Origin: Ammoniphilus sp. YIM 78166
Lineage (GTDB): Bacteria; Bacillota; Bacilli; Aneurinibacillales; RAOX-1
NCBI RefSeq assembly: GCF_004522215.1
Contig: NZ_SDLR01000005.1
Span: 341,086-405,085 of the forward strand
DNA: 64,000 nt
Direction of reading: 5' to 3'
Part shown: piece by piece, positions 25,525 to 34,942 of the stretch
How the letters are laid out: each line of letters starts with the position of its first letter
Numbering within the stretch: position 1 is the first letter of the stretch
The notes under the pieces: generated by a model
Seen by the model: the letters and a program-made list of their open reading frames with translations, nothing else
What the model was told of the DNA's origin: nothing
The model's database searches: none
Position numbers and translations under genes: made by a program

Positions 25525-25779
25525 TTAAAAGAAGAAGAAGAAAGGGAAGAAAAAGGGAAGCGGGAAGAAAAAGAAGGGGAAGAACGGCGGGATGAGGCTG
25601 GATTTCGCTCCAGAGGGACGGGGGCCGACTTGTCGCATAACGAGAAAATTCCCTTTGATCCCGACCACTTCCATGCGGTATTTTCTACCCCTGGAGTCGC
25701 TAATCGTGAGTCTCTTTCCCTTTAATTGATTCACAATACTTCTCATTTTCCTCATTTGTTCGGCTGTTGGCTTTTTCAT
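25525..25779 (-). CDS. small protein with Phe/Pro-rich C-terminal tail
   Basis: 84 residues. The N-terminal 58 residues form a small beta-rich domain (KGKRLTISDSRGRKYRMEVVGIKGNFLVMR). The last about 20 residues are almost only Phe, Pro and Leu, ending in a run of five Phe. Such a tail is too short and proline-rich for a normal membrane helix and suggests surface or spore-coat association, although no family was recognised. The underlying GAAGAAAGGGAAGAAAAAG tract is purine-rich on the plus strand. Confidence 0.55.
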   Translation of the reverse strand: MKKPTAEQMRKMRSIVNQLKGKRLTISDSRGRKYRMEVVGIKGNFLVMRQVGPRPSGAKSSLIPPFFPFFFFPLPFFFPFFFFF

Positions 25780-25945
25780 TTGGGTCCTCCTTTCCTTATG
25801 AATCTACTACTATTATATTAACCTGACATAGCAAAGGATTGGACGCCTTTCATGTAATCTTTCTATATGCTCTTCTCCCTTCGAACGAATCTTTACTCGC
25901 ATTTTATTACAATACTAGCCTTCTCGTTCATAGAGAAGGCCAGCT

Positions 25946-26689
25946 TCATTCTAAAGCACTCGCAAGTTCAGCGCTTAATTCTCTGATATCACGATACGGA
26001 GTATCAAGCCCAAATAACCGACGAATGATTCTCCTCGTGATAGGATGGATACGCAGCTCTTCCTCCCAGCTCTTACTTTTCTTTTGTATCGGAACGTATG
26101 TAGAATATAGAAGGAATAGAAGGAAGTGAGCGATATCCTGAAAATCTCGTTTCACATCCTTATCGTTCATTACCTTGGCTAAGCCGAAATCAATTAACTT
26201 TAACTCCTCATTCTCGTCCATGATCACGTTGGGGACGCGCAGATCTCGATGGGAGATTCCATTTTGATAAAGGTAGTCGAAAATGCAAAGCAATTGTTGA
26301 AGAATGAACAGCGCCTGCCGTTCGGAATACTCCCTTCCCTCTATGAAAATCAGTTCTTCAAAGTTCTTTCCTTCCATATATTCCATCGCAAAGAAGAAAT
26401 GGCCGTCGAAATTGAAACGCTGATAGAAGCGCGGGATCGACGGATGATCGAGCTGTTGTAAAAGGGAGGTTTCGGATGAATAGGCCTGCATCCCTTTTTT
26501 CGTGTTTTTTTTGCTAGGCTTGACTTGCTTGACGACACAGAGCTTGCCATCTCTTTGATCCTGGCTTAGATACGTGATACCGTAACTGCCGATTCCGAGT
26601 ACGTTCAAAAGTTCATACCCTTGAACAATCGTTCCGCAAGGATACGAGCGATCTAGCATTCTCTCCCATATCCGCTTCATCCACCGCAT
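25946..26689 (-). CDS. Hanks-type serine/threonine protein kinase (YbdM-like)
   Basis: 247 residues, kinase domain only, no membrane or PASTA region, as in B. subtilis YbdM. Glycine loop IGSYGITYL, ATP Lys in CVVKQVK, catalytic HRDLRVPNVIMD and DFGLAKV are all present, so it should be active. The operon partner 5 bp upstream is a Tyr/Lys-rich small protein, a plausible substrate. Confidence 0.85.
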   Translation of the reverse strand: MRWMKRIWERMLDRSYPCGTIVQGYELLNVLGIGSYGITYLSQDQRDGKLCVVKQVKPSKKNTKKGMQAYSSETSLLQQLDHPSIPRFYQRFNFDGHFFFAMEYMEGKNFEELIFIEGREYSERQALFILQQLLCIFDYLYQNGISHRDLRVPNVIMDENEELKLIDFGLAKVMNDKDVKRDFQDIAHFLLFLLYSTYVPIQKKSKSWEEELRIHPITRRIIRRLFGLDTPYRDIRELSAELASALE

Positions 26690-26694
26690 CCCTG

Positions 26695-26877
26695 CTAGCT
26701 GCTAAAAAAGCTGGAGTGCTTTTTCTTCTTGTAATGAGATTTTCCATAATAAGAGTGTCCCTGACCGTAAGGCCTTCTCCCTTTACGATAATCGCTGCTG
26801 CTGTATTTGTAATATTTGTTAGAGGTCTTCATTCCTAGCATTTTGTACAAGAGCTTCTTCACCAATTTCCCAATCAT
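26695..26877 (-). CDS. Tyr/Lys/Ser-rich small basic protein
   Basis: 60 residues. An amphipathic N-terminal helix (MIGKLVKKLLYKMLG) precedes a low-complexity tail full of YYK, SYYGKSHYKKKKHSS elements, reminiscent of Tyr/Lys-rich spore coat proteins such as CotC. It lies 5 bp upstream of the kinase gene on the same strand and behind AGGAGGGGATC. It may be a coat component and kinase substrate (inference). Confidence 0.6.
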   Translation of the reverse strand: MIGKLVKKLLYKMLGMKTSNKYYKYSSSDYRKGRRPYGQGHSYYGKSHYKKKKHSSFFSS

Positions 26878-26984
26878 CTGATCCCCTCCTGTTTATCCTG
26901 GTAGCTTATTTATACCTTAAAATGTCCCTGCTTAGAAGAGGAAAAAAGTAAAAGCTACTATCACCTAAGCGATACCAGCTTGAT

Positions 26985-27353
26985 TCATTTATTCAAGACT
27001 TTCTCTATCAATACTTCAGTAGGTGGAGTAGCTTTATCCCCATTGCTCACATTCAAGCCTACAACACCCGCAATGATCATCAGGATGGAGACCAATTTAA
27101 GGAAGGTAAAGCTCTCTTTAAACCATAGGATTCCTATGGTTGCAATCAGCGCTGTACCGACTCCGGACCATATGGCGTAAGCTACACTGACATCAATAGT
27201 CTTCAAGGCGAGTGTTAATAGGGTAAGGCTTAGCGCGTAAAGAACAAACATCAGAAGAGAAGGAAGCAACTTGGTAAAGCCATGCGATAGCTTCATCGCT
27301 GTTGTGCCCGAAACCTCGGTAAGAATAGCTAAAATCAGGTAAACAAAGCTCAT
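26985..27353 (-). CDS. SMR-family multidrug/quaternary ammonium exporter
   Basis: 122 residues, four membrane helices. The essential membrane glutamate is present in YLILAILTEVSGT, followed by YAIWSGVGTALIATIG and SILMIIAGVVGLN. EmrE/EbrA/SugE-type dimers exchange protons for quaternary cations. It lies just downstream of the betaine-reductase operon, so a role in exporting quaternary or methylated amines is possible but unproven. The 17-residue C-terminal extension is longer than usual. Confidence 0.85.
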   Translation of the reverse strand: MSFVYLILAILTEVSGTTAMKLSHGFTKLLPSLLMFVLYALSLTLLTLALKTIDVSVAYAIWSGVGTALIATIGILWFKESFTFLKLVSILMIIAGVVGLNVSNGDKATPPTEVLIEKVLNK

Positions 27354-27430
27354 CGTGCATCCGTCCTATTCACAGGCTTCTAACCTTAATTAAAAATTTA
27401 TTAAACATTCATAATAAATAAAATAATAAG

Positions 27431-27631
27431 CTATTTATTCCAGATTGTCAATCGCTCATGTGCGGGGAATTGTGAAAGGATGGCTTGGTATTCCTGATTT
27501 AGTTGGTTAACTTCACCGGTAAGGCGGATCACGTTGCAATCTGATTCACCATGCAGGATTTTTAAGTGGTAGATTTTTTCCTTGCGATGCGCGATTTCCT
27601 TCTTTAAATGAATGACTTGATAAAGGTACAT
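27431..27631 (-). CDS. Spo0E-like aspartyl-phosphate phosphatase family protein
   Basis: 66 residues forming a helical hairpin: VIHLKKEIAHRKEKIYHLK, then VIRLTGEVNQLNQEYQAIL. This matches the Spo0E pattern, but the usual SQELD signature is TGEVN, so the catalytic Asp position is changed. Spo0E proteins dephosphorylate Spo0A and delay sporulation. It may be inactive or have another target. Confidence 0.55.
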   Translation of the reverse strand: MYLYQVIHLKKEIAHRKEKIYHLKILHGESDCNVIRLTGEVNQLNQEYQAILSQFPAHERLTIWNK

Positions 27632-27654
27632 CCATAGTCTCCTTTCTTAAGTCA

Positions 27655-27691
27655 AAAGCTCAACGGTCGTGGATTCCCACCGTCGAGCTTT
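27655..27691 (-). terminator. terminator at the end of the grd operon
   Basis: AAAGCTC-ACGGT pairs with ACCGT-GAGCTTT (one bulge). It lies between the stop of gbsB copy 1 and the Spo0E-like gene and closes the operon. Confidence 0.7.
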
Positions 27692-27701
27692 CTCCTTTTT
27701 T

Positions 27702-28904
27702 TTAAACGGTTGATGGTTCGAGGTTAAAGCAACGTCGGTAAACCCATTCATATCCTTTGACATTGATGTCTCGGGGATTGCCGATCGTTTGCGGATCACG
27801 ATACGCTTCTTCTGCCAAACGCGGAATCATTTCCGCTGGCACCCCCTGTTGCTCGAGCGTTGGAATCTGCACATCCTTCACCAAGCGATAGACCTCGCGT
27901 ACTGCCGCTTTGGCTGCTTCCTCCTGGTTCATCCCATGGATGTTCACACCTAAAGCTTGGGCAATGCGCGCGAACTTTTCCGGCTCGCCCATCCAATTGT
28001 ACTCCATCACGGGCCCTAGCATCGCGGCTACACATGGACCATGCGCGACCGGGATGATGCCGCCTAGAGTCTGCGCCATAGCGTGGGCGGCTCCTGCCGA
28101 TTCGCTTCCATAGGATAAGCCAGCCAGCATCGCGGCTTTGGCCATTCCATATCGGGCTTCGATATCCTGGCCGTTGGAAACGGCTCGGCGAAGATACTTG
28201 GAAACATATTCCATCGCGAGCAAGGCAACCGCATCCGTCATCGGCTGCGCGTAATGGCAGGTATAGCATTCAATGGCGTGGGACAGCGCATCGATTCCTG
28301 TTCCTGCGGTAATATGTGCGGGCATGGAGACATGAAGCTCTGGATCGATGATGGTCAAGTGAGCGGCAATGAGCGGACCACCCGTATTAAATTTAAATTC
28401 GCGAACTGGATCCGTGATCACAGCCCACTGTGTCACTTCACTTCCCGTTCCAGCTGTGGTCGGGATCGTGGTTAACGGAGGAATGCGCTTGGCCAATGGC
28501 TTTTTCCCTGGCGCCGCCTCATAATTTAGCACGGGCTCTCCATGTACGACCTCCACCCCAATGGCCTTAGCCGTATCCATGGAGCTTCCTCCGCCTACCG
28601 CGACCAAGCCATCGCAGCCTGTTTCCACATACATCGCCGTTCCCTTAGCTACTGTGTGGATCGATGGGTTGGGTTCGACTTGGTCATAGACCACAACATC
28701 GACGTCGCTTTCTTTTAAGCTTTTGATTACGCCTGCTGTTAAACCTACCTTTTGCACCCCCGGATCGGTAACCAGAAGCACGCGGGTGACGCCTAGGTTC
28801 TTGATTTGCTCGCCAGCCTGTTTAATAACCCCAATCCCATGGACGACCACCGTTGGCATTTCAAAGCTCTTTAATCTTCCCATACGCTCGAATCTCATAT
28901 TCAT
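27702..28904 (-). CDS. gbsB: iron-containing alcohol (choline) dehydrogenase, copy 1
   Basis: 400 residues, group III Fe-ADH. GGGSSMDTAKAIG binds NAD; metal ligands sit in GIDALSHAIE, GAAHAMAQTLGG and PVAHGPCVA. It is about 97% identical (13 differences counted by eye) to the protein at 41151-42353, which lies beside gbsA and is therefore assigned as the choline dehydrogenase GbsB. Here it is the last gene of the glycine/betaine reductase operon, 20 bp after trxA. Its presence links that operon to choline or betaine. Another alcohol substrate cannot be excluded. Confidence 0.75.
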   Translation of the reverse strand: MNMRFERMGRLKSFEMPTVVVHGIGVIKQAGEQIKNLGVTRVLLVTDPGVQKVGLTAGVIKSLKESDVDVVVYDQVEPNPSIHTVAKGTAMYVETGCDGLVAVGGGSSMDTAKAIGVEVVHGEPVLNYEAAPGKKPLAKRIPPLTTIPTTAGTGSEVTQWAVITDPVREFKFNTGGPLIAAHLTIIDPELHVSMPAHITAGTGIDALSHAIECYTCHYAQPMTDAVALLAMEYVSKYLRRAVSNGQDIEARYGMAKAAMLAGLSYGSESAGAAHAMAQTLGGIIPVAHGPCVAAMLGPVMEYNWMGEPEKFARIAQALGVNIHGMNQEEAAKAAVREVYRLVKDVQIPTLEQQGVPAEMIPRLAEEAYRDPQTIGNPRDINVKGYEWVYRRCFNLEPSTV

Positions 28905-28924
28905 AATCCGGTTCCCCCTCTTTA

Positions 28925-29260
28925 TTAGTTTGTGTTAGCTGCGCTAGGCACATCTCGGATTAATTGCTCTACCGCTTCGATATCCACGTCTTTTCCGCTG
29001 AGTCGAGACACTTCTTTTCCGCTTTGGAACAAGAGGAAGGTCGGTAATCCGATCACTTTTAAGTCGATGCAGAGCCGCCGATTTTCGGCACTGTTGAGTT
29101 TGACCACTTTCACCTCATCGGCATATTTTTCAGAAAGCACTTCTACTGCAGGCATCAGCGCTAAGCAAGGCTCGCAGGAAGGCCCCCAAATATCGACCAC
29201 CACCGGTTTTTCCGAATCAAGTACTTCCGCTTGGAAATTTTCTTTGTTTACAACTTGCAT
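28925..29260 (-). CDS. trxA: thioredoxin of the reductase operon
   Basis: 111 residues. Active site WGPSCEPC differs from the standard WCGPC and resembles the special thioredoxins encoded in grd operons. The start overlaps the end of grdC by 13 bp, with GGGAGGG inside grdC as its ribosome site. Together with TrxB it should deliver NADPH electrons to the Se-Se or Se-S bond of GrdA after each turnover. Confidence 0.85.
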   Translation of the reverse strand: MQVVNKENFQAEVLDSEKPVVVDIWGPSCEPCLALMPAVEVLSEKYADEVKVVKLNSAENRRLCIDLKVIGLPTFLLFQSGKEVSRLSGKDVDIEAVEQLIRDVPSAANTN

Positions 29261-30711
29261 CCTTTATTCCCTCCCTTATTTTTTTCGAGTAGATAAGACA
29301 TGCCGTCCGAGAGCTTCGTCATTTTCCCTAAGAATAAGCTTCCCTTCGCTACAAACATGGCCGTTTCAATTTCTCCATTCATGATCATGTCTCTGGCATG
29401 ACCCATAAACGGAATGGCTGCGGCAATATGCCCTTGAGTCGGGGAAAAGCCTGGCATGCCGTGTTGGATCTCATAATTGCCTATCTCCGCTTTCTCCATT
29501 TCTCCACGGATCACCGCCATACTCGCCAGCGTTCGATAATTGGTTTTCGGTACATTCCCGTTTCCATTCGGTTCGGTGACTTCAGGGTTATGCATTTCCA
29601 CGGCGAACTTATCGATATCGAGAATTGTCTTGCCAATCCGCTCCAGCGGCTCGACGACAAGCGATTGATAGATGGCCTGTGCAGACGATCCTGAGGCAAT
29701 GCTATGCTTTCCAACTGCATCGAGTCGAACCACTGGACTTTTTCCGTCATCTTTTCCTACGAGGATGGCGATGGCGCCCATTTGGTCTTCGAGGATCGGC
29801 ATCTGGTTTTTCAAGTGACCTGCGTACTTCATGCCCAACTTCGCTAAGCATCCACCCCCGATGACCAACACCTCATCATACAGTCCGGATTGAACCATGC
29901 TCGCCGCTACGACAATCGCATGGGCTGGTGCACAACAGAACGATTTGATATCGGAACCGCTGGCCTTCGTGCACCCCGCCAATTCGGCAATCGATTTGGC
30001 CATGTTGCCTCCGCCGCGCTGGTACCGATCGCCTACGGCTTCTTCATCGCAGCCGATCACATAATCAATCTCATGTGGCTTCACCGCAAAGGATCTCAAC
30101 GCATGGCGCATAGCAACCACACCGGAGGCTTTATTGGAAAGGTTTTCAAGAATGATATGCCCGGCTAAATTCTCATCTTCCTCATGACCTGTAATCACGC
30201 AGCCAATCAATTGGGTCCGGTTGACATAAAGCGGTATTGTGTGGTGTTCGTTTTGAATACGATCTTCGATGACCGCTAGGCTGACCCCTTGGCCTAATCT
30301 CCCTAAATCGCTCGCTTCTATAAGAGGATGCTGTTCGAGCTTGAACTTGATTTCCGAGACGAACCCTTCTTCTAGCAAGACCAGATTGTATTCATCTGAT
30401 ATCTTTAACCAACCGTAAAATTCATCTTCTGGCATGATTTCGCCGCTCGGGCTAAACCGCTTCGCTTCTAGAACCTTGGACTGGTGCCAAGGCCCCTCTA
30501 GCTTTCTTAATTCATCCGGTCTCATGTTCCCGATAAACACTTGATTCGGCGGATAGGCTACGGCGGCCTCATAGCTCCGCAGGTGAGCATGGATCTGGTC
30601 GAGCAGCTCCGGATTTTTCTCTAGTTCTCGCATCGGCTTGGAGCCGTGGCGAACAAGACTCGGTGTATGAGTTAAAACAAAGGATGCCCCTTTAATTACT
30701 GGTGTGTTCAT
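29248..30711 (-). CDS. grdC: glycine/sarcosine/betaine reductase component C, beta subunit
   Basis: 487 residues, close to the usual 510. It has the FabH/thiolase-like fold of GrdC: KGASFVLTHTPSLVRHGSKP at the N-terminus, DYVIGCDEEAVGDRYQRGGG, SDIKSFCCAPAHAIVVAA and EIQHGMPGFSPTQGHIAAAIP. Component C receives the acetyl group from selenoprotein A and passes it to phosphate. The alpha subunit gene grdD, normally next to grdC, is not present in this window, so either GrdD is encoded elsewhere or this complex works differently. RBS GGAGGTTAAG. Confidence 0.85.
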   Translation of the reverse strand: MNTPVIKGASFVLTHTPSLVRHGSKPMRELEKNPELLDQIHAHLRSYEAAVAYPPNQVFIGNMRPDELRKLEGPWHQSKVLEAKRFSPSGEIMPEDEFYGWLKISDEYNLVLLEEGFVSEIKFKLEQHPLIEASDLGRLGQGVSLAVIEDRIQNEHHTIPLYVNRTQLIGCVITGHEEDENLAGHIILENLSNKASGVVAMRHALRSFAVKPHEIDYVIGCDEEAVGDRYQRGGGNMAKSIAELAGCTKASGSDIKSFCCAPAHAIVVAASMVQSGLYDEVLVIGGGCLAKLGMKYAGHLKNQMPILEDQMGAIAILVGKDDGKSPVVRLDAVGKHSIASGSSAQAIYQSLVVEPLERIGKTILDIDKFAVEMHNPEVTEPNGNGNVPKTNYRTLASMAVIRGEMEKAEIGNYEIQHGMPGFSPTQGHIAAAIPFMGHARDMIMNGEIETAMFVAKGSLFLGKMTKLSDGMSYLLEKNKGGNKGCKL

Positions 30712-30724
30712 CTTAACCTCCGTC

Positions 30725-32204
<1,480 letters not shown>

Positions 32205-32232
32205 CTTCTATTCCTCCTTGTATTGTATTGAG

Positions 32233-33546
32233 CTAGATTTTCACTTCAAAAATGGTAGGCTCCTCGATCTCTGAGGCTAAAGCCTGCAGGGCCACCCCTA
32301 CACGATGCTTGCGCAGCTTCCATTGGTCCTCGTGGGATAAATTCGGATTTCCTAATGGATAAGGGATGGAAACCGTGGGAACAATTCGGTTCGCTCCTAC
32401 CGTCTTGGCAATGGATACCAGGTTGGCCATTTGCACAATCGTGATGCCTGCTCGTTCAATTTCTTTTACGATCGTTGCCCCGCAACGAGTACATGTCCCT
32501 CAGGTCGAGGTGAGGATGACGGCCGAAACATTGGCCTCCAAGAGTTCCTGGGCAATTTCTCGTCCCATCCGACTAGCGTCCGCTTGCGTCGTTCCCGTTC
32601 CTACCGTCGAGTACACATAAGGATGAAGTTTGCCGAAGATTCGCTCCTTCTCATAATCACGAACAGCATCCAATGGAACAATGATGTTCGGGTTATCGTT
32701 AGCAAAGGAAGGGTCAAACCCAGCATGAATGGTCTGCCAAACTCCGCCTTCCAATCGTTCTATAGAAGCGACGTCATATTTGCCCCACTTCGTAGCCGAC
32801 GCCGACTGGATCCGATCGGGATTGCCGACCGGCACGATGCCGCCGGAGTTCACTAGCGCTACCGTCGCTTGCTTCAGGTCAATGGCAGGTGCGATCGGTA
32901 CGCGATCCACTTTTGGCATGGGCATTTCCGTTTCAAACGGCTCATTATTCAACTTTTTAAGCAGCATATCAACGGCGCGTTGCGCAGCGGGTACGGCAGG
33001 ATGTTTAAACGATTCCACTCGAATGCCTTTTGGGAAATAACCTTCTTGCTTGGCGGGAAAAAGCTCGGCTCCCGTGGCTAACTTTTTAATAAATTGAGCC
33101 ATCGGAGGAACGTCCTTACGCATCGCTCCCGCACTGTCTCCCCCAGAGAAAATGTAGATGTCCTTATGAAACATTTCTACTGCTGGGTTTTCGACATACA
33201 TGCTGGTGACCGCAGGGACACCGAATCGTTCTTGGACCGCCTTGCAAATCTCCCCGCAAGCGAAGCCATAGCGTCCAGCCATAAACGCTGGCCCCGCCAC
33301 GAATAAATCAAATTCAAGGTCCTGCAGGTAACTAAGGATAATCTCGATCGCATCCTGCTTATGAGTGCCGAAGAAGTTATCCCCGCAAATGATCGTATGG
33401 GTCACTTCCACTTCGGGGGCGACTAAGCTTTTCAAGAGCATTCCAGGTCCGACAACGCCTTCCCGGATAACCGGTTCAAAATCCGCTTTATCCTCACCTC
33501 CGATCTGCCCGAAAAACTGGTTAATATAATGAACGGCTTTCTTCAT
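32233..33546 (-). CDS. grdB: glycine/betaine reductase component B, selenocysteine subunit
   Basis: 437 residues with the TGA at 32502-32500 read as Sec349. ATG at 33546 (MKKAVHYINQFFGQIGGE) is 8 nt after AGGAGG; two upstream start codons are too close to it. The Sec motif ILTSTUGTCTRCGATIVKEI is the family signature, followed by the C-terminus VGANRIVPTVSIPYPLGNP. With the pyruvoyl subunit (GrdE) it binds the substrate as a Schiff base or quaternary amine and transfers the carboxymethyl group to GrdA. Homologues for betaine and sarcosine are called GrdH and GrdF. The gbs neighbourhood favours betaine, but sequence alone does not settle it. Confidence 0.9.
32473..32487 (-). promoter_or_regulatory. 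bacterial SECIS hairpin of grdB
   Basis: CGTTGC-GGG-GCAACG, a perfect 6-bp stem with GGG triloop, starts 12 nt after the Sec TGA (loop at nucleotide 19). Confidence 0.8.
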
Positions 33547-33558
33547 TTTCATCACCTC

Positions 33559-34866
33559 CTAGTACTCCACCACGGTTTTATAGAAACTACCAGTGTTATC
33601 GTCCGAGCAAAACATGCCGTTATTTTCCATTTCAATAGATCCATCTTCTTTGACCGATCCTTCCCACCCCCCGGAATTTCCGTCGCGGGCGAGGGCAACT
33701 AATTCTCCAATCACTCGTTCCATCGGCGGCAAGCGAATGAATTCAGAAACATTTCCTGTCGTCACAATGGCGTCCGCTTTTTCCGAGAGATCTACGAGCG
33801 ACTGAGATCTTCCATCTCGGCCGGTGCACTCATTGGTAATCCCCACCACCTTAATGCCGGCGTCCGTTAGTTCGTTGACCACCGCGATAAAATCCGCATC
33901 TGGATTCCCGTATCCTTCTTCGCAGACGATCGCGCCTTGTGCCCCGATCTGGGTGGCTAGCTGACGAACGAACAAGGCAGATCTTGTTTTTTCTTCCAGC
34001 TGCACATTCAGATTGGACACGATCACGCCTAAAAAGTTGATCGTCTTCCCATGCTCTTCAAACAAGCATTTAATGGTCGGGTTGTTTACATGCTGGTAGG
34101 TTGAGATTTTCGATGAACAAGGCATAAAGCTTCCAGAAATCACCGCCCCATCCAGCAGCTCGTTTGGATGCATCAGAGTAGGTACCATCCGATTCGCATC
34201 CCAGCCATAAACCAAAGCATTATAGCCGTTTTCAAGCATTTGGGATTGCAGCTGGATCACATAAACCACCCCGGGTAGCTGCTGAACCTCTGTTGGCCTT
34301 TCGTGAATCGGCGGCAAGTCAAACACTTCTACTTCCTCCGGCACGAGTTCCTTGACGCAATTCCCGAGATATTCTGCTAAACGCATTCCCGCCCAGCGCA
34401 GGGCCCTGTTTTTCTTTTGCTGCTCGAATCGTTCAAATGCTTCATCCGTATCGGCAACCAAACAAATATTGAGATATTGGGAAAAGGCGGTGCGTTCCGC
34501 TCCCGGTCCGCTCATGTCGATGAGACCATCCTGAAATCCTCCCCAATGCTTTCCTACCGCAAGTACACAACTTCCTTTCAACGCGTGCGTTCGTCCACTA
34601 CCCGCAGGCAACAGCTTATGTAAGACCCCCGGAAACATCACACCGCCAGAAACCTTACAGCGAGGCTCGATCGCTTCCTTTACTGGAGTGATCCGCACCG
34701 GGTCCCCCGGCTTCGCCAGGATAATATCCGCTTCTATGATGTGGTCATCTTCCCGAACCACCTGAAGCGCTTCCTCCTTGTTGATCGTCAATACCCCGTC
34801 CCTGTAGGACGTGACCTTCCCGAAAACAACATCCCTCACATAAAAATTTCCGATTTCCAATCTCAT
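33559..34866 (-). CDS. grdE: glycine/betaine reductase component B proprotein
   Basis: 435 residues from the ATG at 34866 (MRLEIGNFYVRDV); the longer frame to 34983 runs into the preceding gene and is unlikely. Family features: LPAGSGRTHALKGSC, DGLIDMSGPGAERTAFS and ELLDGAVISGSFMPCSSKIS. Proteins of this family are cleaved at an internal Cys to give two chains, one with an N-terminal pyruvoyl group; Cys250 in FMPCSSK is the probable site by position. First of the grd genes proper. Betaine- and sarcosine-specific paralogues are GrdI and GrdG. The stop lies 12 bp before the grdB start. Confidence 0.9.
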   Translation of the reverse strand: MRLEIGNFYVRDVVFGKVTSYRDGVLTINKEEALQVVREDDHIIEADIILAKPGDPVRITPVKEAIEPRCKVSGGVMFPGVLHKLLPAGSGRTHALKGSCVLAVGKHWGGFQDGLIDMSGPGAERTAFSQYLNICLVADTDEAFERFEQQKKNRALRWAGMRLAEYLGNCVKELVPEEVEVFDLPPIHERPTEVQQLPGVVYVIQLQSQMLENGYNALVYGWDANRMVPTLMHPNELLDGAVISGSFMPCSSKISTYQHVNNPTIKCLFEEHGKTINFLGVIVSNLNVQLEEKTRSALFVRQLATQIGAQGAIVCEEGYGNPDADFIAVVNELTDAGIKVVGITNECTGRDGRSQSLVDLSEKADAIVTTGNVSEFIRLPPMERVIGELVALARDGNSGGWEGSVKEDGSIEMENNGMFCSDDNTGSFYKTVVEY

Positions 34867-34885
34867 ATCGACAACCCCTATGACC

Positions 34886-34917
34886 GTTATATTCAATACA
34901 TTTAGAATATATTTAAC
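34886..34917. promoter_or_regulatory. dyad upstream of grdE
   Basis: On the plus strand GTTATATTC (34886-34894) is mirrored by GAATATATTTAAC (34905-34917). A GTTATATTCA element also overlaps the modB promoter leader at 39390-39399. Possible binding site for a regulator shared by grd and mod. Confidence 0.4.
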
Positions 34918-34942
34918 AAAATAAGAAAAAAAATAGCTATCA

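Noticed and set aside
28925-29260. thioredoxin as a selenoprotein
   Set aside because: Its active site is CEPC with two cysteine codons and no in-frame TGA.
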